Source: DATBFX01 sp036558305
GTDB taxonomy: Bacteria; Chloroflexota; Chloroflexia; Thermomicrobiales; UBA6265
Direction: 5' to 3'
DNA: 23,093 nucleotides
Assembly (NCBI GenBank): GCA_036558305.1
Contig: DATBFX010000150.1
Location: 1-23,093 of the forward strand
Shown here: positions 1 through 6,058 of the stretch, piece by piece
Position numbering within the stretch: position 1 is the stretch's first letter
How the letters are laid out: every line of letters starts with the position of its first letter
Notes under the pieces: model-generated
Seen by the model: the letters and a program-made list of their open reading frames with translations, nothing else
What the model was told of the DNA's origin: nothing
Database searches by the model: none
Position numbers and translations under genes: made by a program

Positions 1-1440
1 GAGCTCGGTCTCGCTGCCGATGACGTCGAAGGTGCCGCACTCCTGGCATTCGTAGATCGGAAGCGCCAGGCCCCAATAGCGCTTCTTGGAGATCATCCAA
101 TCGTCCATGTGGGCGAGCCAGTCGAGCTCGCGATCCATACCGAATGACGGGACCCAGTTGGCCTGACGGGTGGCGTCCATCATCGGCTGGCGCAGGTCGT
201 CCATGGCGATGAACCACTCGTCGACGAGGCGGAAGACAAGGTCGGTGCCGCAGCGCCAGCAGACGGGGTAGCGGTGCTTGTATTGCTCTCCGCGGTAGAG
301 GATGCCCTTTTCCTGGAGGTTGCGCATGATCGGTGTCGCGACCTCGTGGACGTAGGAGCCGGTGAGCCAGTCGAAGCCATCGGTGTAGACGCCGAACTCG
401 TTGATCGGGGCGACGACGGCGAGGTCGTTCTCTTTCGAGAGGGCGAAGTCCTCTTTGCCGCAACCGGGGGCGATGTGGACGATACCGGTGCCTTCGGCGG
501 CGGTGACGTCGCTCCAGGCGATGACGCGGTGCTCGACGCCCTGCTCGGCAGGGAGTTCGTCGAAGGGACCGCGATACCGCCAACCGAGGAGGTCGTTCCC
601 GGTGAGCTCGGCGGTCACCGCGTATTCGCCACGGAGGGCGTTTTTCGCGGCGTCTTTGGCGACGTAAGTAGCTTCTCCGTTCTGCTCGGCGCGGACGTAG
701 GTCAAATCAGGGTTGACGGCGGCGGCAACGTTGGCGGCGAGGGTCCAGGGGGTGGTCGTCCAGACGAGGAGCGATTCGTGCTCGCGGTCGAGGAGGGGGA
801 GCTTGACGAACAGCGAGAGGTGCTGGCGCTCCTGGTAGCCCTCGGTGACGATTTCGTGTTCGGAGATGCCGGTGCCGCAGCGGGGGCACCACGGCATGAC
901 GTCGTGCCCCTTGTAGATCCAGCCGCGATCGTGGCAGGTCTTCAGAAAGAGCCAAATCGTGTAGTTGTTCTCGTCGGACATCGTGTAGTACGAGTTATCC
1001 CAGTCCATAAACTGGCCGAGGCGCTTCGACTGTTCGGTCTGAACTCCCGCGTACTTCCAGACGCGTTCCTTGCACCGGTTGACGAATTCGGCGATGCCGA
1101 GGGCCTCGATGTCCCGCTTGCTCTTGAGCCCGAGTTCCTTTTCGACCTCGACCTCGACCCACAGACCCTGGCAGTCGAAGCCGTTTTGGAAACGTTGCTT
1201 CTTGCCGAGCATCGCCTGGTAACGCTGGAAGATGTCCTTGTAGGTGCGGCCCCAGGCGTGATGGACACCCATCGGGTTGTTCGCCGTGATCGGGCCGTCG
1301 AGGAAGGAGTAGCGGGTCGGCGAGTCGTCGTTGCGGTGGAGGTACTTGTCGACGATGCCGTCGTGGTACCACCAATCGAGAACCTCGCGCTCCAGCGCGG
1401 GGAAATCGACCTTGGTCGGGACCTCGTTGAACGTGGCCAT
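1..1440 (-). CDS. ileS: Isoleucine--tRNA ligase, N-terminal 480 residues (cut by window edge)
   Basis: Charges tRNA-Ile with isoleucine in the cytoplasm. The visible part is residues 1-480; the gene continues past the left edge, so the KMSKS loop and anticodon-binding domain are not seen. The class I HIGH-type site is PMGVHH (residues 56-61). The CP1 editing domain shows WTTTPWT at 227-233 and GTGIVHIAPG at 318-327. The catalytic-domain return segment is DWMISKKRYWG (447-457). A zinc-type pair CPRC lies at 185-188. The position usually occupied by an HGLPVE-like motif reads QGLWVE (91-96), a departure from the common bacterial form that may be a lineage trait. The ATG is preceded by GGAGCG, and a T-box leader lies directly upstream, fixing the start and the amino acid specificity. 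The family call is close to certain; full length cannot be judged. Confidence 0.96.
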   Translation of the reverse strand, partial: MATFNEVPTKVDFPALEREVLDWWYHDGIVDKYLHRNDDSPTRYSFLDGPITANNPMGVHHAWGRTYKDIFQRYQAMLGKKQRFQNGFDCQGLWVEVEVEKELGLKSKRDIEALGIAEFVNRCKERVWKYAGVQTEQSKRLGQFMDWDNSYYTMSDENNYTIWLFLKTCHDRGWIYKGHDVMPWCPRCGTGISEHEIVTEGYQERQHLSLFVKLPLLDREHESLLVWTTTPWTLAANVAAAVNPDLTYVRAEQNGEATYVAKDAAKNALRGEYAVTAELTGNDLLGWRYRGPFDELPAEQGVEHRVIAWSDVTAAEGTGIVHIAPGCGKEDFALSKENDLAVVAPINEFGVYTDGFDWLTGSYVHEVATPIMRNLQEKGILYRGEQYKHRYPVCWRCGTDLVFRLVDEWFIAMDDLRQPMMDATRQANWVPSFGMDRELDWLAHMDDWMISKKRYWGLALPIYECQECGTFDVIGSETEL

Positions 1441-1462
1441 GCTGCGCTCCTTAAACGACAAA

Positions 1463-1487
1463 ACCCGTCCTCGTTCGGAGGACGGGT
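1463..1487 (-). terminator. T-box-controlled intrinsic terminator before ileS
   Basis: A perfect 10-bp stem, ACCCGTCCTC/GAGGACGGGT, with a 5-nt loop is followed on the minus strand by TTTTGTCGTTT, then the ileS ribosome site about 20 nt further on. The left arm overlaps sequence just after the T-box core, so terminator and antiterminator are mutually exclusive in the usual way. Confidence 0.9.
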
Positions 1488-1753
1488 GAAACCCGCGGTA
1501 CCACCTCGGTTGGTCCGAATGAACGGACCCGCTCGGTCGCTCCCTGCGTCGATGCCGGTGCAGGTCGGCGCTCGTCGCGGTAACGGGCGACGACTCCGGT
1601 CGCGTCTACTTGGCGGCGGACCGCCGTTCGGGCGACGGCTCGGGAAGGATCTCCGTCGCCGGCGCTGATGACCCGGCTTTCACCGACCCGGGTTCGCTTG
1701 GCGGCGCACGACGACGGCGCTGTTTCCGTCACAGCCTTGGGCAAGGTTCACTT
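1463..1753 (-). promoter_or_regulatory. T-box riboswitch leader of ileS
   Basis: On the minus strand the leader contains the T-box core GAGGTGGTACCGCGGGT at about 1493-1509, close to the consensus AGGGTGGNACCGCG. The tRNA-acceptor-pairing bases read TGGT, which pairs with ACCA, as expected for tRNA-Ile with discriminator A. Upstream, a hairpin with arms ACCCGG/CCGGGT encloses a loop containing GGTGAAA, matching the Stem I distal loop pattern GGUGNRA. Of two ATC triplets downstream of that loop, the one at 1648-1650 (about 28 nt away) sits at a more typical specifier distance than the one at 1667-1669. A hairpin GGTCCG/CGGACC precedes the core, and a terminator follows it. Inferred action: uncharged tRNA-Ile stabilises the antiterminator and lets transcription reach ileS. 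The class is certain; the exact specifier is not. Confidence 0.93.
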
Positions 1754-1760
1754 AAGGGCG

Positions 1761-1790
1761 AGCGTAGCATGCACCGAGGATGGAGGTCAA
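1761..1790 (-). promoter_or_regulatory. Probable sigma-70-type promoter of the ileS T-box transcript
   Basis: Minus strand: -35 TTGACC (1785-1790), 18-nt spacer, -10 TACGCT (1761-1766), predicting a start near 1753, just before the T-box Stem I. The -35 hexamer contains the TGA stop codon of the upstream PIN-domain gene. The spacing and the -35 are good; the -10 matches only three of six consensus bases. Confidence 0.6.
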
Positions 1791-2254
1791 TTCGTCGCAT
1801 GGTCTGTTAGCGAGACATAGTCCGCGACCCAGATGACACCGGGGAGGTGTCCGATACGGTCGTGGAGTTTGCGGTCGGCGTTGATGAAAGGAATCGCTCG
1901 GCGCTTGGCAAGTGTGACGTAGAGGGCATCGTAGAACGCGCAAGAATGCTGCTCACTCAGGTCGTAAGCCTCTGACCCAAGGTCTCGGATCGGCACGGTC
2001 GCGATGGGCAACGCCAGAAACCAATAAAAACCCGCGCGGGCTGCATTCTTTTGGATCCGATTGCGGGTCGCACTTGCAGCCACCGTGAGCGTCGAGCCGA
2101 TCTCGGCCACGATCTGTTCAGGAGCGGTGAGACGGATGTGTCCGGAAACGAAATCGTCTAGCACGCGTCTCGCGTGATCGACGTCGTCTTCGTCGGACAG
2201 GTACCATTTTGCCACGACGGACGCATCAGCGACGAATTCCGGCAGCGCGCTCAT
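1787..2254 (-). CDS. PIN-domain ribonuclease, VapC-type toxin
   Basis: A 155-residue PIN-domain protein, the usual length for VapC toxins, which are metal-dependent RNases that commonly cut tRNA or rRNA. The acidic active-site residues are visible: D10 in VADASVVAKW, E51 in VAEIGS, D109 in FYDALYVTLA and D127 in INADRKLHD. The gene begins 29 bases inside the end of the preceding HTH gene, the overlapping arrangement typical of a toxin-antitoxin operon with the antitoxin first. Its TGA stop lies within the -35 box of the ileS leader promoter, so readthrough from this operon would enter the T-box region. The RNA target cannot be read from sequence. Confidence is high for the fold and good for the toxin role. 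Confidence 0.88.
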   Translation of the reverse strand: MSALPEFVADASVVAKWYLSDEDDVDHARRVLDDFVSGHIRLTAPEQIVAEIGSTLTVAASATRNRIQKNAARAGFYWFLALPIATVPIRDLGSEAYDLSEQHSCAFYDALYVTLAKRRAIPFINADRKLHDRIGHLPGVIWVADYVSLTDHATN

Positions 2255-2618
2255 CGTGCTCCAACTGCATTGCGTCAGCGGTTGCCAATGCCTCGGTCGC
2301 GGTCATCGGCAGCGTCGCGAGCGTGCGCCGAATCTCCAACAACTCATCATAAAGCTGTTGGCGGCGGGCCAGTTCTTCCTCCGAAGGTCTTCCATACGGA
2401 TCGCCTTGAATTGTCTCCAGAGACACTTCCTCACGTGGTCTGGCGGGTGCAATCATCGCCTCTACATCCGTGTCGCGGATGCGGATCTTCCGAATGCCGA
2501 TGCGCACGGCGGGCAATCGTTGAGCATCGATCCAGCGCCAGATGGTTGACGGACTGACACCGAGCCTCTGAGCGGCCTCGGCGACGGACAAAAGTCGTTC
2601 GTCATGAACTACCGACAT
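2226..2618 (-). CDS. Excisionase-type HTH protein, probable antitoxin partner of the PIN toxin
   Basis: A 130-residue protein whose N-terminal third is a MerR/excisionase-like winged HTH: LLSVAEAAQRLGVSPSTIWRWI (about residues 9-30), then RLPAVRIGIRKIRI. The remaining part is charged and probably helical, with an EEELARRQQLYDELLEIRR stretch that could wrap the toxin. It is read from the ATG at 2618 because GAGGAAG lies 8 nt upstream; an in-frame ATG at 2651 would add 11 residues without a ribosome site. It overlaps the PIN gene by 29 bases. Known antitoxins both neutralise the partner and bind their own promoter; an HTH head instead of AbrB or RHH is a recognised variant. The role is inferred from position and architecture. 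Confidence 0.8.
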   Translation of the reverse strand: MSVVHDERLLSVAEAAQRLGVSPSTIWRWIDAQRLPAVRIGIRKIRIRDTDVEAMIAPARPREEVSLETIQGDPYGRPSEEELARRQQLYDELLEIRRTLATLPMTATEALATADAMQLEHDERAAGIRR

Positions 2619-2643
2619 CTTGGGCTTCCTCGCGCGCTCAATA

Positions 2644-2680
2644 ATGTGCACATATTCTCATTCAATGCGTTCATCGTCAA
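2644..2680 (-). promoter_or_regulatory. Candidate promoter and palindromic operator of the toxin-antitoxin operon
   Basis: A perfect 10-bp palindrome ATGTGCACAT (2644-2653) lies 26 bases upstream of the antitoxin ATG. Minus-strand hexamers TTGACG (2675-2680) and GAATAT (2652-2657) are 17 nt apart, a fair -35 and a weak -10. The palindrome abuts the -10, where an autoregulating antitoxin would be expected to bind. The -35 contains the stop codon of the upstream phosphodiesterase gene. The region is noticeably AT-richer than its surroundings. Confidence 0.4.
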
Positions 2681-3435
2681 CCTATGCTGTCGAGTTCCTC
2701 CTTCACCAGGTCCGGCCGATTCGAGATGATGCCATTGACCCCCATCTCGACGAACCGGCGCATTTGCTCGGGGCGGTCGACGGTCCAGACGTTGACCCGG
2801 CGGCCGCTGTCGTGGACGGCGCGGACGAGTCGTGGCGTGCAGACGCGCTGCTGGATCATGGTCTCGGTGGCCCCGCAGATGCGCATCGCGGCGACGAGTG
2901 GGACGGGAGTGACCACGCGGAGCGCACGCGACATCACGTAACGGCCGGGGCGATAGGGGATACCGGTCGCCATGTGACCGGTCGAGAGGCCGAGGCGCAG
3001 CTCGGGGAAGGCGCGTTTGAGGCGCCAGAGGACGATGGCGTGGGTACTGGAGGCGGCAACGGTCGCGGCGAGCTGGTGACGGCGGATGGCCGCGATCACG
3101 TCGGGTTCGTAGCCTGGGAGCTTGACGTCGAGGAGGAGGGGGACGTTGTCGCGGTTGAGTTCGACCAGTTCGGCGAGGGTGAGGAGAGACGGGAGTACCT
3201 CGCGGAATTGGGCGGTCGTGATTTCGTCGGTCGGCGTCTTTCGGCCGTGGACGAGGAAGGTGTCGTCGTGGACGAGGACGAGGTCGCCGTCGGCGGATCG
3301 CTGGACGTCGACCTCGATGCGATCGACGCCGATCTTGAGCGCCTGTTCGATCGACTCGCGGCTGTTACCGGGGTAGAAGTTGCCAGCACCCCCGTGTCCG
3401 ATGATTTCGATGTTCGAGCGACCGGATGCGGTCAT
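2677..3435 (-). CDS. Glycerophosphodiester phosphodiesterase family protein
   Basis: A 252-residue protein of the GDPD family, which hydrolyses glycerophosphodiesters to glycerol-3-phosphate and an alcohol in a TIM barrel. Family landmarks: IIGHGGAG with H14, GNSRES with N24 and E27, RIEVDVQRSADGDLVLVHDD with E41, D43 and H56, LLLDVK in the middle, and VNVWTVDRPEQMRRF then GVNGIISNRPDLV near the C-terminus. The first motif reads HGG where most members have HRG, so the conserved arginine is absent. No signal peptide is seen, so it is probably cytoplasmic. The ATG overlaps the TGA of the PAP2 gene (ATGA), implying translational coupling. An open frame extends upstream to 4227 but only as a shadow of the PAP2 gene. 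Confidence 0.9.
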   Translation of the reverse strand: MTASGRSNIEIIGHGGAGNFYPGNSRESIEQALKIGVDRIEVDVQRSADGDLVLVHDDTFLVHGRKTPTDEITTAQFREVLPSLLTLAELVELNRDNVPLLLDVKLPGYEPDVIAAIRRHQLAATVAASSTHAIVLWRLKRAFPELRLGLSTGHMATGIPYRPGRYVMSRALRVVTPVPLVAAMRICGATETMIQQRVCTPRLVRAVHDSGRRVNVWTVDRPEQMRRFVEMGVNGIISNRPDLVKEELDSIG

Positions 3436-4094
3436 TTCACGCGCGATCCTGGCTTGAGGCGGCGGTAGATCGAGGTCAACGTGAGGAGGTAGCTGCTGCC
3501 AAGAAGGTACGAGGCAAGGACATCGGACAACCAGTGGTGGCCGAGGTAGATACGGCTCGGACCGACGAGGGCGATCAATGACGTGAGCGCGCCGACGATG
3601 GCGCGACGGACGGCTTTCGGCCGGACGTAGCGGTTGGCGAGGAAGGCGAGGAAACCGTAGACGCCGATGTAGTTGATGACGTGCCCACTGGGAAAACTGG
3701 TGCCGCCGATGTTGGCTTTGGTCACGAGGATCTCGGGCAGATCCGGTCGGGGCCGGCGCATCAGGAATTTGGTGGCGCCGGAGAGAGCGCTGGTGCCCCA
3801 ACCGAGGAGTTGAAAGAGCGCTTCGAAGGGGTAGCCGAGCAGCGCGAGCGAGGCCGGGATGGCGAGCGGGATGATCCGGCTTTGCGGCGGGAAGCCGGGC
3901 CAGGAGACGAGGTGCATCAGTCGCGAGAACCAGGGAGCCTGTTGGCGCTGAAGTGAAAGGGTGACGGCGCGGTCGACGCGGCTCGTCCGGCCGCCGCGGA
4001 CGAGCGCGACCAGGCCGGCGAAGGCCGCCGCCGCCGCGAGCACATAGACGACGCGCGGCGAGAGCCCGCGGTTTGACGGCTTCTTCTTCAGCAC
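3432..4094 (-). CDS. PAP2-family membrane phosphatase
   Basis: A 220-residue type 2 phosphatidic acid phosphatase. All three catalytic signatures are present: K-x6-RP (K109 to P117), PSGH (135-138) and SR-x5-H-x3-D (S180, R181, H187, D191). About five hydrophobic segments (near 15-33, 73-88, 92-105, 140-155, 164-180 and after 190) place it in the cytoplasmic membrane. The family dephosphorylates lipid phosphates such as phosphatidate or undecaprenyl pyrophosphate; which one is not determined. The start is GTG at 4094, with AAGGAG about 10 nt upstream. It is the first gene of a coupled pair with the phosphodiesterase, which suggests phospholipid or glycerophosphate turnover. Confidence 0.92.
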   Translation of the reverse strand: MLKKKPSNRGLSPRVVYVLAAAAAFAGLVALVRGGRTSRVDRAVTLSLQRQQAPWFSRLMHLVSWPGFPPQSRIIPLAIPASLALLGYPFEALFQLLGWGTSALSGATKFLMRRPRPDLPEILVTKANIGGTSFPSGHVINYIGVYGFLAFLANRYVRPKAVRRAIVGALTSLIALVGPSRIYLGHHWLSDVLASYLLGSSYLLTLTSIYRRLKPGSRVK

Positions 4095-4177
4095 CGAGAG
4101 GCAACTCCTTGTACCTGGCGATTTTGTGGTTGCATCCTATCAGAAGCCCGATCGCAGTCGTCGTCACGGACGAGGAG

Positions 4178-4203
4178 TGATCCTTTACTTCGTTCAGGAT
4201 GAC
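4178..4203. repeat. Dispersed intergenic repeat of the GTCATCCTGA-type
   Basis: Read on the minus strand, the segment starts GTCATCCTGAACGAAGTAAA and ends GGATCA. It closely resembles a short imperfect inverted repeat (ATCCT...AGGAT) found in gaps of many bacterial genomes as GTCATCCTGAGCGAAGCGAA followed by GGATC. It lies in the 191-base gap between the divergent PAP2 and DUF2085 genes. Only one copy is seen here, so the call rests on recognition, not on internal repetition. Confidence 0.5.
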
Positions 4204-4285
4204 GAGGGACGCGGAAGCCTGCAACAACGACTATCGTCGGGTGCTTCCGAGATCTCCGGCGTGGTAGATTCAGTAGGGGGTCCGC

Positions 4286-5137
4286 TTGAAAGCCGGGGCG
4301 AGTGCGATGGCCGTTTCCCAAAGACGACTGAATGTAGAGGTTGAGGGAGATCGACTCTCTCGGGCTTACCTCTTTCCGACGGTGGCCTCGCTCGTCGCCT
4401 TGCTGTTCCTGGCAGCGCCCTGGTCGTTGGAGCACAAGGCGCACGTCGCGCTCCACGGGTTGTGCGCGCAGCGACCGAGTCACTCGTTCGTGCTCGGGGC
4501 GAACAGGCTGCCGTTCGATGCGCGGATGACCGGCATCTATGGCGGGTTCCTCGGCGCTTCGATCTATCTGGGTCTCCGCCGGCGGTACCGGGCGGCGGGG
4601 CTGCCGAGTTGGCCGACGATCGGAATCCTGGTGCTGTTCGTTGGCCTAATGGGGATCGACGGGTTCAATTCGCTCTTCTTGGACATGGGATGGCGCTATT
4701 TCTACGAACCGGACAACCGGTTGCGGCTGCTGACCGGGTCGATGACCGGCGTCGCGCTGGCGGCGGCGATCTTCATGCTGATCGGGATGGCGCTCTGGAC
4801 GCGGCCTCGGCTTGACCAGCGGGTCGTTCTGGGTGTCTGGGAAGCGGTTCTTTTGCTCGCGTTGCAGGTGCCGTTTGGCTTGGCGGTGCTCTCGGGGTGG
4901 TCGTGGTTGTTCGTGCCGATCACGCTCGCACTCCTGGTGACCGCGACGGCGGTCGTGTCGGCGATGATGCTGGTCGTGCTGGTGATGGCGAAGACGGCCG
5001 ACAATTCGTTTGAAACCGTCAAGCAGGTCGAGGGGTACGCGGTCGTCGCGCTCCTCGCGGGGGTGGCGGTGATGGCCGCGTTTGGCGGCGGTCGCTTCCT
5101 GCTCGAGTCCCTCACACGCGCGCCTCCGCTGACGTAA
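4286..5137 (+). CDS. DUF2085-family membrane protein
   Basis: A 283-residue (or 276-residue) integral membrane protein with about six hydrophobic segments. The N-terminal region carries the DUF2085 pattern: HGLCAQRPSHSF, then LPFDARMTGIYGGFLGASIY (residues 75-94). In most family members the second block reads C-A-R-C/D-TGIY; here the first cysteine is F/D and the second is M, so the usual cysteines are missing except C60. The function of the family is unknown. The start could be TTG at 4286, with AGGGGG 7 nt upstream, or ATG at 4308, with a poor ribosome site; the first fits slightly better. It is divergent from PAP2 and 123 bases before the NERD-like gene. Confidence 0.78.
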   Translation: MKAGASAMAVSQRRLNVEVEGDRLSRAYLFPTVASLVALLFLAAPWSLEHKAHVALHGLCAQRPSHSFVLGANRLPFDARMTGIYGGFLGASIYLGLRRRYRAAGLPSWPTIGILVLFVGLMGIDGFNSLFLDMGWRYFYEPDNRLRLLTGSMTGVALAAAIFMLIGMALWTRPRLDQRVVLGVWEAVLLLALQVPFGLAVLSGWSWLFVPITLALLVTATAVVSAMMLVVLVMAKTADNSFETVKQVEGYAVVALLAGVAVMAAFGGGRFLLESLTRAPPLT

Positions 5138-5154
5138 ATTCTTGGGCGTGCCTG

Positions 5155-5163
5155 TGCTACACT
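5155..5163 (+). promoter_or_regulatory. Extended -10 promoter candidate for the NERD-holB-ricT cluster
   Basis: TGCTACACT combines a TGn extension with a -10-like TACACT, about 98 bases upstream of the NERD-like gene and just after the DUF2085 stop. No convincing -35 is seen at 17 nt, which is tolerated by extended -10 promoters. Confidence 0.35.
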
Positions 5164-5260
5164 CGCCGCGGAAAGCGCCGAGTTTGAGGCTGGTCGATGG
5201 TCACGACGACCGCGCTCGGCCGCCCTTGCCGTCCCTACTGCGGCGAAACGGTTCGACCAA

Positions 5261-6058
5261 ATGCGACTTGTGCGAAACATCGGATACGTCAAGCGGCGCA
5301 AGCGGTTTGCGCGCCTCAGTTCTTTCTTCGGGTTCATCTTCCTGGCAGCGACGTTCCCCCTCGTCTTTGTTTGGGGCCAGAGTTCGAATCTCGTCCTCGT
5401 CGCCTACGTCTTCCTCTTCGTCGGCTTCATCCTCTTCAACATGGGGATGCAGCAACTCGGCAAGTGGAGCAACACGCCGCGTCATCCGCGAAACGATCTG
5501 GCGCTCGACGCCAAACTCCAGGCGCTGACGGACAAGTACGTCCTGATCCACTACGCGCGTCTGGGGAAGCGGGTCGTCGAGCATCTGCTGATCCACCCCG
5601 GCGGCGTCCTGGTCATCACCGCCAAGGATTTCCCCGGCAAGGTGACGGTCGACGGCAACCGCTGGCGGAAGAAGGGGCTCGGTTTGACGCGGATGTTCGG
5701 CATGAGCGGACCGCAACTCGGTAACCCGGGTATCGAAACGGAGCAGGGCATCGAGGCGGTCGAGGCTTCGCTGAAAGCGGGGCAACTCGAAGTCGACGTC
5801 TCTGGCGTGGTCGTCTTCACGAGTTCGACGGTCGATCTGGAGGTCGACGAGCCGGCGTATCCGGTGGTCCTGTTGGACGATCTGCCGGGATTCGTGCGTT
5901 CACTGGAGATCGACCCGAGTCTGCGGTCGACCGATCGCGACGCGCTCGCGGAACTGCTCGGCAAGGGGGAGGAACTCGAACTGCAGGAGGTTCGGCGCAC
6001 TCGACGGCCGGTCAAGGTGAAGCGCCGCGCGGCGCGCCCGGCGGGGGCCGACAAATGA
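5261..6058 (+). CDS. Membrane-anchored NERD-like domain protein, catalytic residues apparently degenerate
   Basis: A 265-residue protein with two hydrophobic helices (about 21-38 and 43-63) and a soluble C-terminal part that resembles the nuclease-related domain (NERD): VVEHLLIHPGGVLVITAKDF (106-125), then GNRWRKKG (132-139). Later GVVVFTSSTVDLEV and VVLLDDLPGFV match the back half of the domain. NERD domains belong to the PD-(D/E)xK nuclease fold. The aligned D and E-x-K positions here read E107 and T120-x-K122, so the acidic residue of E-x-K is missing and nuclease activity is doubtful. The C-terminus is lysine/arginine-rich. Its TGA overlaps the holB ATG (ATGA), so it is coupled to a clamp-loader gene. 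The ATG at 5261 lacks a clear ribosome site. Confidence 0.75.
   Translation: MRLVRNIGYVKRRKRFARLSSFFGFIFLAATFPLVFVWGQSSNLVLVAYVFLFVGFILFNMGMQQLGKWSNTPRHPRNDLALDAKLQALTDKYVLIHYARLGKRVVEHLLIHPGGVLVITAKDFPGKVTVDGNRWRKKGLGLTRMFGMSGPQLGNPGIETEQGIEAVEASLKAGQLEVDVSGVVVFTSSTVDLEVDEPAYPVVLLDDLPGFVRSLEIDPSLRSTDRDALAELLGKGEELELQEVRRTRRPVKVKRRAARPAGADK

Noticed and set aside
274..1668. A 464-codon plus-strand open frame opposite ileS
   Set aside because: It lies antisense to a clear ileS and runs into the T-box leader; no motif seen.
3436..4227. An N-terminal extension that would make the phosphodiesterase a 516-residue fusion
   Set aside because: The added part is PAP2 read in the wrong frame; an ATGA junction gives the true start at 3435.
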